Below are positions 8,531 through 17,165 of a stretch of DNA of 64,000 bases, in pieces. The notes below the pieces were generated by a model. It had not been told where the DNA came from. It saw only the letters and a list, made by a program, of their open reading frames with translations, and searched no databases. Both the position numbers and the translations under genes were made by a program. This DNA comes from Deltaproteobacteria bacterium (GTDB lineage: Bacteria > Desulfobacterota > Desulfovibrionia > Desulfovibrionales > Desulfovibrionaceae). Within the stretch, counting starts at the first letter, position 1. The number at the start of each line of letters is the position of its first letter. Where the stretch lies: contig JAITWK010000042.1 in the NCBI GenBank assembly GCA_031285295.1, positions 86,967 to 150,966 on the forward strand, written 5' to 3'.

Positions 8531-9507
8531 TTGAAATCCCCGAGCCCGTATAGAATTTGACTTTTTTGATCCCGGATGTGGTCAGCCAGATACAAATTAC
8601 CATCCCGAATTTTGGCTCGTATGGGGTCTGAGCGTTCATCAAACGGCAGCAGCAAGAACTCTTTCACATTCAAGGTTTTCGTCTTGGTTTTTTGATCGAA
8701 AAGTAGTTCCTGATGAACGCAGGCAAGAAGAGTCTGGCTTAAGTTGTGCTGGGCGATCTCTCCGTCCAGTTCCTTGGCCCAGGTTAGCAAGCGTTCCAGA
8801 GCGGCTTTCAAATCGCTACCAAAGGTAGTAGCTACTACCAGTTGCTGACTTGACCCCAGAGCAATGCGCAACACTTCCGAAGCCGCGTATTTTGTCCGGA
8901 TTTCGCCGATAAAAATGATGTTCGGCGCACCGTACCGATGCGAACGCTCGATATGACCGGGTAAATCAGCTTCTGATTCAATATCATTCTGATAGCAAAA
9001 TCCGGCTTCGCCATGTGGCCCGGCCAGCGGCATTTCTACAGGATGCTCATAGGTTATGGCATGGCCGTTATAGGCTTTGAGTCGGGCCGCTACATAAGCT
9101 GAGGCCACCGTGGTTTTGCCGGAGGCTTGCGGACCGGCAATCAAGACCAACCCCTTGGTCAGTTCCTTGCGCATGAGCCAGTTTGCAACTGAATCCAAAA
9201 ATCCCAGTTCATGAAAGCCGGGGATCGTTTTCGGCAAGCGCCGCAGAAAAAACACCCTGCCGCGCTGGAAATCGTTGTAAACCGCCACGCGAAAGGGAAT
9301 GTCTGCAAATTCCACACGCAGGGAGAGACTGGAACTTTTTCCTTCGTAGCTGTTTTTCAACAAGCCGAGCAGCTCACCGCATTCCCTTTGCATTTCTTGA
9401 TCTAGCGCCGTCAGACTGTGATCTGGAGCGCCCTTGAAAAACCAGGTGGCCGGATCGCCCTCAGTCAGAATGAGGTCAGAAAATTCAAAATCGGATAACG
9501 TAGGCAT
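8527..9507 (-). CDS. PilT/TraJ(R64)-like secretion ATPase
   Basis: The 326-residue ATPase belongs to the PilT/GspE superfamily. The Walker A motif GPQASGKTTVASA lies at about residues 124-136, the Asp box region is TYEHPVEMPL, and Walker B is IIFIGEIRTKYAASEVLRIAL. There is no tetracysteine zinc element, which argues for a retraction-type (PilT-like) rather than an assembly ATPase. R64 carries a comparable second ATPase, called TraJ there. In this operon it lies between pilS and pilM and probably powers pilus retraction or dynamics. The start at 9507 lies six bases after the stop of pilS. Confidence 0.85.
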   Translation of the reverse strand: MPTLSDFEFSDLILTEGDPATWFFKGAPDHSLTALDQEMQRECGELLGLLKNSYEGKSSSLSLRVEFADIPFRVAVYNDFQRGRVFFLRRLPKTIPGFHELGFLDSVANWLMRKELTKGLVLIAGPQASGKTTVASAYVAARLKAYNGHAITYEHPVEMPLAGPHGEAGFCYQNDIESEADLPGHIERSHRYGAPNIIFIGEIRTKYAASEVLRIALGSSQQLVVATTFGSDLKAALERLLTWAKELDGEIAQHNLSQTLLACVHQELLFDQKTKTKTLNVKEFLLLPFDERSDPIRAKIRDGNLYLADHIRDQKSQILYGLGDFK

Positions 9508-9512
9508 GGCGA

Positions 9513-10022
9513 TTACCTTGATTCGTAAGTGATTGTGTTGCTATCACCGCAAGCACCGATGATATCCGATACGGTGGAAAGGCCATCAAAAGAGCTGGTA
9601 TTGACCTTCACACTTTCCCACACGTCCATCTGGTAGACAGCTAGTTTGGTGCAGTCATCCTCATCAACCTCTTCAAGAGCGATTGTAAACGTGCCATTGG
9701 CAGTCGCGCTGATGGTAATATCACCGCCCCAAGGCGTTTGAATGTTGTCTCCATTCATAAGTTTTTTAGGGACAACGCCAGCCTTGACAGCCAAGGCATT
9801 ATCCAAACCCGAATACGATGATGAACCGGAATACAGCCCTTGAATCTGCATAGGAATTGTGCTCAAAGCTTGCTGCATCTGACCAGCCTTTGACCCGCTG
9901 AATACGAACGAAATAAGCCCGGCAACAACCCCGAGCATTACCAAAGTGAAGATCATGCTGGCTTGAGCATCAGTAAGGTTGAACACGCCGTCTTCCGCAA
10001 AAAATTTACGTCTGGTAGTCAT
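9513..10022 (-). CDS. pilS: PilS, major type IVb pilin
   Basis: The 169-residue prepilin starts behind GGAG. The short leader MTTRRKFFAEDG probably ends at Gly12. The mature N-terminus VFNLTDAQASMIFTLVMLG is a hydrophobic helix and has no Glu at +5, but an Asp at +6, as in PilV of this cluster. The globular part ends with two cysteines, one in EVDEDDCTKLAVYQ and one in IIGACGDSN, which could form the C-terminal disulphide loop of type IV pilins. Its place after pilR matches R64. It should be the thin-pilus subunit that stabilises mating in liquid. Confidence 0.88.
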   Translation of the reverse strand: MTTRRKFFAEDGVFNLTDAQASMIFTLVMLGVVAGLISFVFSGSKAGQMQQALSTIPMQIQGLYSGSSSYSGLDNALAVKAGVVPKKLMNGDNIQTPWGGDITISATANGTFTIALEEVDEDDCTKLAVYQMDVWESVKVNTSSFDGLSTVSDIIGACGDSNTITYESR

Positions 10023-10066
10023 AATAATTCTCCAATGTATTTGAATTGTTAGTTGTCATAGGTTAA

Positions 10067-11131
10067 TCAGAAACCGCCCATCGAGCCGGTAAACTGCTGT
10101 TGCATAGAGCCAATGGCTATGGCGAGGCCGCACATGACGACCAAGATCGCAATCAGGAGAGCATTGTTCAGAACTTTGGTCTGCTGCTCCACCTTCTCGA
10201 TCCCTTCATCAAGCCACTCTTTGGCTATATTGTAGATATTCGTGTGAAAGTCAGGAAGTGAGGCATAAACCGCCAGGTCTTCAGCCAGGTCACGATCTGG
10301 AAAGTTCATGTTCAGGTTTATGAGTACCGTACCGAAGTTAGCTTCGGTCTTATAGCGCTCATAAATCAGGTTTACGCGCTCACGCAGCCAGGGCCGTAAG
10401 ATGTCCTGTTCCAGCATGTCGGAAAAAATGAAATTAAGCTGTACGTTCGCACGTAGCAGTGTGGCCACAGTAAAAAGCCAGACGCTGCCGTTAATCAGCC
10501 GGTAAATCGACCAGGGAGGGAAATTGTCGAATTTTACGCGCAGCGGCCCTGTCCAAAAAGGCAGAGTCACAAACGCGATCGCAACGGCCAGAATCAGGAT
10601 AATCAGACAGGCAAGGCCGGTATATGAACCCACAAAGTCACTGACACTATACAAAACGGCAGCGGCACCATCCCAGGTAGATGGATCGGAAATTATGGCC
10701 AGTTCCGGAACTACATAGAGCGCGACTATCAGCAGCAGGACAATCAGAAAAACAACCAACAGAGCTGGGCCAGCCAAGGCACTACGCAAGCTGTTTTTGA
10801 TTTTTTTGCGCGACTCTATGAGGTTTACACAATCCAAAAGAGCCTTTTCCAGCCGTGCGCTTTTTTGTCCGCCGCGAATCAGCATGATTTCCTCATGCGG
10901 CACCCATGGATAAAAGGCCACATCCAGTGACTGCCCTCCTTTATGAATGACATCGATCACCTGGTCAAAAACCTTGGCCAAGGGATGCTTTTGAGCCGCA
11001 TAGCGATCGCGCAGCATGGTTAAGGCTTGCAATTCTCCTATTTTATATCGAAGCTGAGTAGCCAGCTTGCGCCAAACCTTGGCCCTGACCGCATCATTAA
11101 AATGGCTTTTTAAAAGTAGCGTCTTCAGCAT
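10067..11131 (-). CDS. pilR: PilR, inner-membrane platform protein
   Basis: The 354-residue GspF/PilC-family protein has the typical arrangement: a cytoplasmic domain with basic N-terminus, membrane helices near residues 122-143 (LLVVFLIVLLLIVALYVVPEL) and 165-190 (LACLIILILAVAIAFV), a second cytoplasmic domain, and a C-terminal helix (ALLIAILVVMCGLAIAIG). These proteins couple the assembly ATPase to pilin polymerisation. It overlaps the end of pilQ by seven bases, consistent with coupled translation, and precedes pilS by about 45 bases. Confidence 0.9.
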   Translation of the reverse strand: MLKTLLLKSHFNDAVRAKVWRKLATQLRYKIGELQALTMLRDRYAAQKHPLAKVFDQVIDVIHKGGQSLDVAFYPWVPHEEIMLIRGGQKSARLEKALLDCVNLIESRKKIKNSLRSALAGPALLVVFLIVLLLIVALYVVPELAIISDPSTWDGAAAVLYSVSDFVGSYTGLACLIILILAVAIAFVTLPFWTGPLRVKFDNFPPWSIYRLINGSVWLFTVATLLRANVQLNFIFSDMLEQDILRPWLRERVNLIYERYKTEANFGTVLINLNMNFPDRDLAEDLAVYASLPDFHTNIYNIAKEWLDEGIEKVEQQTKVLNNALLIAILVVMCGLAIAIGSMQQQFTGSMGGF

Positions 11132-12693
11132 TTATTTCTCTCCTGAGAATCGAAATTCAGGGGAACGCCCAGGCGCAGTTCCGTCATGCGCGGATCAAGA
11201 ATGCCTGCTTCGATTTTGCTGATCGCATCTTCAATGTAGGTTTTGCCCCCCATGCTATTGCGCCAGTATGAATAGGCATCAAGAGTGCTGCCATTACGGA
11301 CGTAGTTCAGCAAAGTTTGATTAGTCGCAATAACTTCAGCGGCTACAGTCTGCTCGACAAAGCCTACGTTCTTGCACGTTTTGCAGCCTTTACCGCGAAT
11401 ACACACACCCTCCGAATGATTCACCGTTTTCCGTAAACGATCAAAAGCGTTATCAGGCAGTACCTCCTGACGGTATTCTAAATCCTTGCGATGTGTTTCC
11501 AGCAAAGGCTGTTTGCAGTCCGGGCAAAGTACCGGCACCAGACATTGATAAATCAGGCCAGCCGTGACGTTATGATCACAAAGATATTCAAGCGGCGCGG
11601 CATAGTGAGCGCTATTAAGCAGGCTGACCATCCGCAAGAGGATACCCAAAGCGCTACCGCCATGAATCGTGGACCAAACGCTGTGACCGGTGAGCGCCGC
11701 ATCGATGGCCGCTACCGCCGCGTCCGGATAGCGGATTTCGCCGATCATCAGCCAGTCCGGATCTGAACGCATGGCACCGGCGATGGCTTCAATATATAGC
11801 CGACTCCGGGCAGCAGGATCGGCGATCGGGTCACCGGGATTCACCATGATCTGTTTTACTCCGATCAGTGGGTATTCCGGCGGATCTTCGATGCTTTGAA
11901 GGGACTTCTCCGGTGATTCCTCTACCTGAGCCTCCATGATATGTTTTAGCAGAGTTGACTTGCCATGCCCGGTCTGACCCGCAATATACACAGTCCCTTT
12001 GCGTTCAGTTAACAAACGAAATCGCTCGATGTCCGAAGGCCCATAACCGAGCATGGTTAATCTGTTGTCCAAAGTACCAGTCGCGCTGGTGCGGTCATAA
12101 AGCAGCCGCAGCAACATCAGACAGCCGGTGCCATTGTCCGCCTGAGCGCATTCCAGAGGTTCAGTATGAACGCGAATGCTATGCACTTGTTCGGGCAAAT
12201 ATTCGCGCTTGGCGATTCTGCCATCCTGTCTGACTCTTGGCGTAAACCCAGTAGTTGTTTGTTGTTGCCCAAAAGTGTCGTAAAGAATCTTCATGAGTAC
12301 CTGAGTCTTGGTGCCAGGAAGATTCTCGTATAATCGCAACATGCCCAGACACCGAAACTGGATCACTCCGTTCGTGCCATAATCCGCTATATGAATATCG
12401 GAAGCATTTTCTTCATAGGCAGTTTTAAGCAGCCGGATAGCGTAATTCCGGACGTCATTATTATCAGCTTCATCATCTGGTGAAACATCAATGTTATGTC
12501 TGGCAAAAGATTTTTGAAAATTTTCAACCGACAAATATTCAGTTTTGAATATACCGTCTCGCCTTCTGGCCACTCCAATAAACTCGATCAGCTCAGATTC
12601 ACCTTTCCAAGCATCGGAAATAAAAAGAGTACCGTCTTTAAGAAAAATATTCTTGCGTAACTCTTTTGAAGCGCCATCAAAAAAATGAGTCAT
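11125..12693 (-). CDS. pilQ: PilQ, pilus assembly ATPase
   Basis: The 522-residue ATPase of the GspE/PilB superfamily drives pilus polymerisation. Visible motifs are Walker A in AGQTGHGKSTLLKHI (about 245-260), an Asp box (SIEDPPEYPL), Walker B and His box in MIGEIRYPDAAVAAIDAALTG and HSVWSTIHG, and a zinc tetracysteine formed by CPDCKQP and CKTCKNVGF, typical of assembly ATPases. R64 PilQ is the homologue by position (pilO-P-Q-R-S). It is a separate protein from the secretin that carries the same name in Pseudomonas. Confidence 0.92.
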   Translation of the reverse strand: MTHFFDGASKELRKNIFLKDGTLFISDAWKGESELIEFIGVARRRDGIFKTEYLSVENFQKSFARHNIDVSPDDEADNNDVRNYAIRLLKTAYEENASDIHIADYGTNGVIQFRCLGMLRLYENLPGTKTQVLMKILYDTFGQQQTTTGFTPRVRQDGRIAKREYLPEQVHSIRVHTEPLECAQADNGTGCLMLLRLLYDRTSATGTLDNRLTMLGYGPSDIERFRLLTERKGTVYIAGQTGHGKSTLLKHIMEAQVEESPEKSLQSIEDPPEYPLIGVKQIMVNPGDPIADPAARSRLYIEAIAGAMRSDPDWLMIGEIRYPDAAVAAIDAALTGHSVWSTIHGGSALGILLRMVSLLNSAHYAAPLEYLCDHNVTAGLIYQCLVPVLCPDCKQPLLETHRKDLEYRQEVLPDNAFDRLRKTVNHSEGVCIRGKGCKTCKNVGFVEQTVAAEVIATNQTLLNYVRNGSTLDAYSYWRNSMGGKTYIEDAISKIEAGILDPRMTELRLGVPLNFDSQERNKC

Positions 12694-12696
12694 GGT

Positions 12697-13344
12697 TCAA
12701 TCCTCAAAAGCCAGATTAAGGCTTGCGCCAGAGCGTGTTTTGATCGTAACCGCACTGGCTGTAATGTTTTCGACACGCCCGCCGTCAGTCAGACGATCCC
12801 CTTTTTTGACACGCTGCCGCCCATTCGGAGAGGAAAGAATCGCGTAAATCTGATCGTCAAAGCCCTCGATCGAAATGATGGCCGGTCTGAACTGGACTTG
12901 CGGAGCAGTTGCCGCTATCGGCGCACTTTCTATAAAAGCTGGCATCTGAACAGCCGAAGGAATACTAACCGGCGCGATTGCCGATATCTCTTTTTCAAGC
13001 TTGGCCAAGGTAAGTTCTGCCCTGGCGACTTCCACTTTCGATAAAGTCTCGGTCAACTTGCCAACGCTGCCATTGGAAACCGGCAAGGCTACAGGCGCGG
13101 TCGATTCAAGCGATTCTGTTTTTGCGGCCGTAATCTGTGCCGGAGCGTTCGGCACGGCCAGAGGCGCGGCCTCTGCCTGTTGACGTTCGCGCACCATCTT
13201 TCTGGCTTCTTCCATGGAAACCTCCGGCGCTTCTTCAGTAAGCCAGCCGAAAGCAAATTTGCCTGCTACACCGGCAACCGCGATCGCAAGAAGCGCGATA
13301 ATCAGAAGTTTCCAGGGAAACTTGGAATTATTCATAAAGCGCAT
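12697..13344 (-). CDS. pilP: PilP, pilus biogenesis protein
   Basis: The 215-residue protein is started at ATG 13344, which has GAGGGGG six bases upstream; a longer frame from 13377 lacks this. An N-terminal transmembrane segment (FPWKLLIIALLAIAVAGVAG) is followed by an Ala/Pro-rich linker with a predicted coiled coil (LTETLSKVEVARAELTLAKL). A C-terminal domain (about 150-215) contains GRQRVKKGDRLTDGGRVENI, the compact beta domain seen in PilP-type proteins that bind the secretin. It overlaps the end of pilO by 17 bases. Confidence 0.85.
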   Translation of the reverse strand: MRFMNNSKFPWKLLIIALLAIAVAGVAGKFAFGWLTEEAPEVSMEEARKMVRERQQAEAAPLAVPNAPAQITAAKTESLESTAPVALPVSNGSVGKLTETLSKVEVARAELTLAKLEKEISAIAPVSIPSAVQMPAFIESAPIAATAPQVQFRPAIISIEGFDDQIYAILSSPNGRQRVKKGDRLTDGGRVENITASAVTIKTRSGASLNLAFED

Positions 13345-14599
13345 AGATAACCCCCTCAATTGACCAGCTTTGGTCATTGGCCTGGTAGCGCATCGAATTC
13401 AGGCAGCAACCAGGCTGGTTGAAGATTCGGAAAAATTCAGGCGTGAGCATGGCCGTAGCTGGCAAATTGGACAGTTTAAAATTGCCGCGCTGCCAAGGTG
13501 AAACCAGAGCAAGGCCTTCTTTTTGGAGTATTTCCGGCTTTGACCAGTTCAGATCTTCCAAATTGGCGTTAAGCTTTTGCGTGATGTCATAGAGGAATGC
13601 TGAAGCATCCGGTCTGGCCATCAAGGTTTTGTATTCTTCCGGAGAACGCCGGGGCAGAGCAGGCAGTTTGAAAGTCGCCCTGGCTTCCTGTGCGGAAACC
13701 AGCTCAAGGCCGGGAAGATCCAAGAAGGCAGCGCCCCGGTTATGGCTCAGACTGACAACCAGGTTGCCAGCGCTGGTAGATGGCGAACAGATTGCTTCTT
13801 TCAACGTCCAGCCTTGCACCGCCAAAGGCTGCGCGAGGATGGAAGCAGCGCATTGCGCCCCGGCGTCTGAAGGCAGTGGCATCGTCTGCCAAGCCTTTAA
13901 GAACTGGCTATCCACCGTAGCCTGAAGCTCAAGCTTGCGCTGCTCTGCCGCCGCTTTCCGGGATTGCCGTTCTTGCGCGATTCGCTTTTCTTCAAGCATG
14001 TCATAGATTTTGACGCCACCGACCGAAGCCACGGCAATCAAAACCAGTATGCCCAGGATGTATTGCTTTTTCCGCTGCGCTTCTTTGCTGGAAAACAGCG
14101 GCTCAAGCGTGTTTTCCGGATGAAGAAGACGAGTCAGATAAGCGAGGCTGGCTTCCAGGGTATCGCAAACGACTTCTTCGACACCGGCAAAAAGCTGCTT
14201 GAGCGAATGAGCCGCTTTTTCAGCTTCTTCTTTGGAGGTAAAACAGACGTCGCCTTGCGCCGCGATAATGCCTTTGGAAATGCCACACATCCACCATAGA
14301 TCCACTCCTGGCGTTCCAAGGTTGAAAACGCCGATGAAGGATTTATGTGAGCTGGTCAGCCGGATGGCCGCTGCCAAGGAATAAGCATTCAATTTTTTAT
14401 CAGGCAAAGGGTTGTAGCAAAGGCCATATTGATGCTGGCGAATAACCGCATAGTTAAAATGCTCATTCAGGTATTCTTTTTTCTTGGACGTTTCTCGCGC
14501 AAGATTAAGCATTATCTTGCGGCTGGCCGCACCGCCCGGACGTACCAGCCACCAAATGCCGATGGCATAATCATGTTTGCCGATTCGTAGAGTGTACAT
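13328..14599 (-). CDS. pilO: PilO, type IVb pilus assembly protein
   Basis: The 423-residue protein fits the R64 PilO (PilO2) family. A cytoplasmic N-terminal domain of about 190 residues (WWLVRPGGAASRKIMLNLA, VFNLGTPGVDLWWMCGI) is followed by one membrane helix (QYILGILVLIAVASVGGVKI), a coiled-coil stretch rich in Glu/Arg/Gln, and a periplasmic domain with two cysteine pairs. These bitopic proteins connect the cytoplasmic motor to the outer-membrane secretin. It abuts pilN (shared base) and overlaps pilP. Confidence 0.87.
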   Translation of the reverse strand: MYTLRIGKHDYAIGIWWLVRPGGAASRKIMLNLARETSKKKEYLNEHFNYAVIRQHQYGLCYNPLPDKKLNAYSLAAAIRLTSSHKSFIGVFNLGTPGVDLWWMCGISKGIIAAQGDVCFTSKEEAEKAAHSLKQLFAGVEEVVCDTLEASLAYLTRLLHPENTLEPLFSSKEAQRKKQYILGILVLIAVASVGGVKIYDMLEEKRIAQERQSRKAAAEQRKLELQATVDSQFLKAWQTMPLPSDAGAQCAASILAQPLAVQGWTLKEAICSPSTSAGNLVVSLSHNRGAAFLDLPGLELVSAQEARATFKLPALPRRSPEEYKTLMARPDASAFLYDITQKLNANLEDLNWSKPEILQKEGLALVSPWQRGNFKLSNLPATAMLTPEFFRIFNQPGCCLNSMRYQANDQSWSIEGVIYALYE

Positions 14600-16143
14600 T
14601 ACACATCCCCTGATTCAGCGGAGATAGTGATAATGATCAGGCTTTTCCTGTATTCCCTACTTACGCCGAAGCCGAAAAGTCCGCCCTGCTTCGAGCGTCC
14701 GTCAACTTCCTGCTCAAATCCGGCCAACACCAAAGTTTGCCCCATCTTCAGAGTCATGCGCTGGGAAAAGCTGCGCGTGGAAACCTTGGGGAGCTGGATC
14801 GTGGAGTCGCCGGAGGTAAACTCTCCCAGATCATCAAGGGAACTCAGGTTGATGCTGTATTGCAGCGCCACCCGGCGACCATCCAGAATATGCGGTATGA
14901 CCGTCATGGCGAAACCGGTTGTGACCTCGCCGGGGGTCAGGGCGGTGGTATCGCCATAGTCGTTATATGACTGTGACGAGCTGGCCAGATACACGTCGCG
15001 CCGGATGGCCTGAATAGGAACCGGCTGATTATTCATGACAATGCCGCCGCCAGAAGTGACTTGAGTAGCGTTGCCGTAGCTGCGCAAGCCTTTGAGCAGT
15101 GCCGAGCTTCCCTTCATCTTGCCGTCAACGATCGCCGCTGTCAGTGAACCGCCAGCGGTGAGCAAGTCAAAAGGCGCGGCCCCGGCAACTACAGAAAAAT
15201 CAGAGTTTTCAAAAAATACCGACAGATTAATGCCTGCTTCGGCACTATCATCAACTTCCAGCGACCAAACTTTGATCGAAAGGGCAACTTGCCGGGCCAG
15301 CTTTTCATTAGTTTCAGTGATGTATTTTTCAATCTGCATCAACGCATACGGCGTGTCACGTACCGTGATAGTTCCGGCAGACAGGTTGATGCTCACACTG
15401 CCCTCCGGCGAAAGCAGTGACTTGATTTCAGCTTGAATATCGCGCCAAACGTCGAATTGCAGCTCTGTAGTGTTTGTTTGAGCGTTGTCCGCAGCAGTGT
15501 CCTGAACGGAAGTACCGCTGGTGCCGGACCCGGACATGGCTGTGCTATCTTTTGATTGGTTTGTGATCGTATTTTCATAGCTGACCTTGCCGGGAGCCGC
15601 CCATATGGTGAAAGTCTTCACCATCATATCGCTGAAAACCACACCGCTACCCGGCGTGTAATCCCAAATCAGGCCGGAGCGCAGGGCCAAAACATCAAGT
15701 ATTTCTTTAACTGTGCCGGTAAAAGCAAGCCTGAAGCGGCCATGTGTGTTGATGCCGTATCCGCCGCCGAGAGCCTGGTTCAACTGAGCGTCCAGGGAAT
15801 TGGACGAACTGGAGGCATTTTTCGGCGCTTTAGACAGTATTTGCACCGAAATCGGAATCCCGGTCATCTGGCTTATTTGGGCGCAAAGCTCGTTCAGATT
15901 GCCCTTTTGATTCAGGGTGATCGTTTTGGCAAAAGCGCCTTCGTAGATCTGCGAGTTTTTCGGCAAATTGACCGGCTTCGCTCCAAGATACGGCGTTGGC
16001 AGCACGGAAACGATCTTGGATTTGGTAATCGTAGCCAAGTCTTCCTGCTTACCGTTGATCAAATCTTCTGATGCGCCGGACTGCATGGCACATCCGCTGG
16101 CCAGCAGCATCAGCAGGAGCAGAGATATGAGAGAGTGTCGCAT
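14599..16143 (-). CDS. pilN: PilN, lipoprotein secretin
   Basis: The 514-residue outer-membrane secretin starts with a lipoprotein signal (LLLLMLLASGCAMQSG; lipobox ASGC). N-terminal domains contain a STN-like region (QISQMTGIPISVQIL) and a VSINLSAGTITVRDTPYAL segment. The C-terminal secretin core includes TGFAMTVIPHILDGRRVALQ and the closing MTLKMGQTLVLAGFEQ. It forms the pore for the thin pilus. Two bases separate it from pilL, and it abuts pilO. Confidence 0.93.
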   Translation of the reverse strand: MRHSLISLLLLMLLASGCAMQSGASEDLINGKQEDLATITKSKIVSVLPTPYLGAKPVNLPKNSQIYEGAFAKTITLNQKGNLNELCAQISQMTGIPISVQILSKAPKNASSSSNSLDAQLNQALGGGYGINTHGRFRLAFTGTVKEILDVLALRSGLIWDYTPGSGVVFSDMMVKTFTIWAAPGKVSYENTITNQSKDSTAMSGSGTSGTSVQDTAADNAQTNTTELQFDVWRDIQAEIKSLLSPEGSVSINLSAGTITVRDTPYALMQIEKYITETNEKLARQVALSIKVWSLEVDDSAEAGINLSVFFENSDFSVVAGAAPFDLLTAGGSLTAAIVDGKMKGSSALLKGLRSYGNATQVTSGGGIVMNNQPVPIQAIRRDVYLASSSQSYNDYGDTTALTPGEVTTGFAMTVIPHILDGRRVALQYSINLSSLDDLGEFTSGDSTIQLPKVSTRSFSQRMTLKMGQTLVLAGFEQEVDGRSKQGGLFGFGVSREYRKSLIIITISAESGDV

Positions 16144-16145
16144 TA

Positions 16146-17165
16146 TTATTCCTCGGTAATTTCGACAACATTGTTGCCTTGGTAGACGGTCACTTTTAAG
16201 GGTGTCCCTTGCTCGTGCATCTGTAAAAAGAGGTTGTGCAGCATGCCTATGAAGTCCGCTTCAAAATTAACCTCTGTTTCCATTTCAAAATCCCGCTTGG
16301 CTTTCCAGACTACGCTATAGCCAGCTTCAGAGGCCCAGGCTTCGAGTTGTGGCCGTAAAAGTCCGGGGTACATTCTCCAGGAAGGCGGGAGCTGCTGAAC
16401 TTCTTCCAGCACCGGCTCAGGCTCATAAATTGCCGTTTCCGTTGCTGGCGCTGCCGGAATATCCGCAGCAACCGGCTTCACTTCATCCGACTTGTCCGGA
16501 GTGGCCACAGCCGGACCAGCGGCCAGGCTCTCTGGCTTGGCTTCTTCTTTTTGTGCGAGTTGCGCCGGTTGTTCCGGCTGGACCGGAACTGATTCAGCCT
16601 GGATCGGCTCATATGAGGACGTGGGAAGAGAACTGCTGGCAGCGGCCAGAGAAGTTCTGGCTGGCAGCGGCTCCGGCAAAGCCGTCGCGTAATCAAGCTG
16701 GTAATCGGCCAGAGGCTGACAAGACAGCTCCGAAAAGGCCAGGAGGCCGGTTTTCGTGCATGTGTAATCAGGAATGGCCGCATTACTTTCGGAATAGCCA
16801 TTCAGGGTAAAGCTCTGGGTAATCACGCCATCCGGAACGGACAAACTCAGATAGCAAGTTGCCGGTGAAAGCATGTCCAGGGTGTAACCGACCGGCAAGC
16901 CACCGGAAGCGATGGAGAAACCGCGCTTGCGCGTGGCCGCTTCCAGGGCTTCGCCGAAATGTGTCTGATTGTCGAAGCTAAGGCTGGTCCGGCCTGGTGG
17001 GTAAATCGCGGACAGGTGGCTTGCCGCATATTTTGCTATACAGGCCGAGGCCTGAGGGCTGACTTCGGCAACGCCGTCATAAGCCCCGGTATCGCCATTG
17101 TACGAATTGAAGGCACAGCCGGAGCAAAACAGCATGGCCAGAAGGAAGAGGGCTGAAATTCTCAT
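16146..17165 (-). CDS. pilL: PilL-like lipoprotein with TrbH-like and TcpQ-like domains
   Basis: The 339-residue protein has a lipoprotein signal (LFLLAMLFCSGCAFNS, lipobox CSGC). The N-terminal part (about 40-80, CIAKYAASHLSAIYPPGRTS, then FGEALEAATRKRG) resembles the TrbH family of IncP mating systems. A Pro/Glu-rich linker (about 165-260) follows. The C-terminal 80 residues (SWRMYPGLLRPQLEAWASEA, then FEMETEVNFEADF) match the TcpQ/PilL domain that accompanies secretins. It is translationally coupled to the topoisomerase gene (ATGA). A fusion of a TrbH-like lipoprotein with a PilL domain would physically link the mating channel and the pilus; this is inference. Confidence 0.8.
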   Translation of the reverse strand: MRISALFLLAMLFCSGCAFNSYNGDTGAYDGVAEVSPQASACIAKYAASHLSAIYPPGRTSLSFDNQTHFGEALEAATRKRGFSIASGGLPVGYTLDMLSPATCYLSLSVPDGVITQSFTLNGYSESNAAIPDYTCTKTGLLAFSELSCQPLADYQLDYATALPEPLPARTSLAAASSSLPTSSYEPIQAESVPVQPEQPAQLAQKEEAKPESLAAGPAVATPDKSDEVKPVAADIPAAPATETAIYEPEPVLEEVQQLPPSWRMYPGLLRPQLEAWASEAGYSVVWKAKRDFEMETEVNFEADFIGMLHNLFLQMHEQGTPLKVTVYQGNNVVEITEE

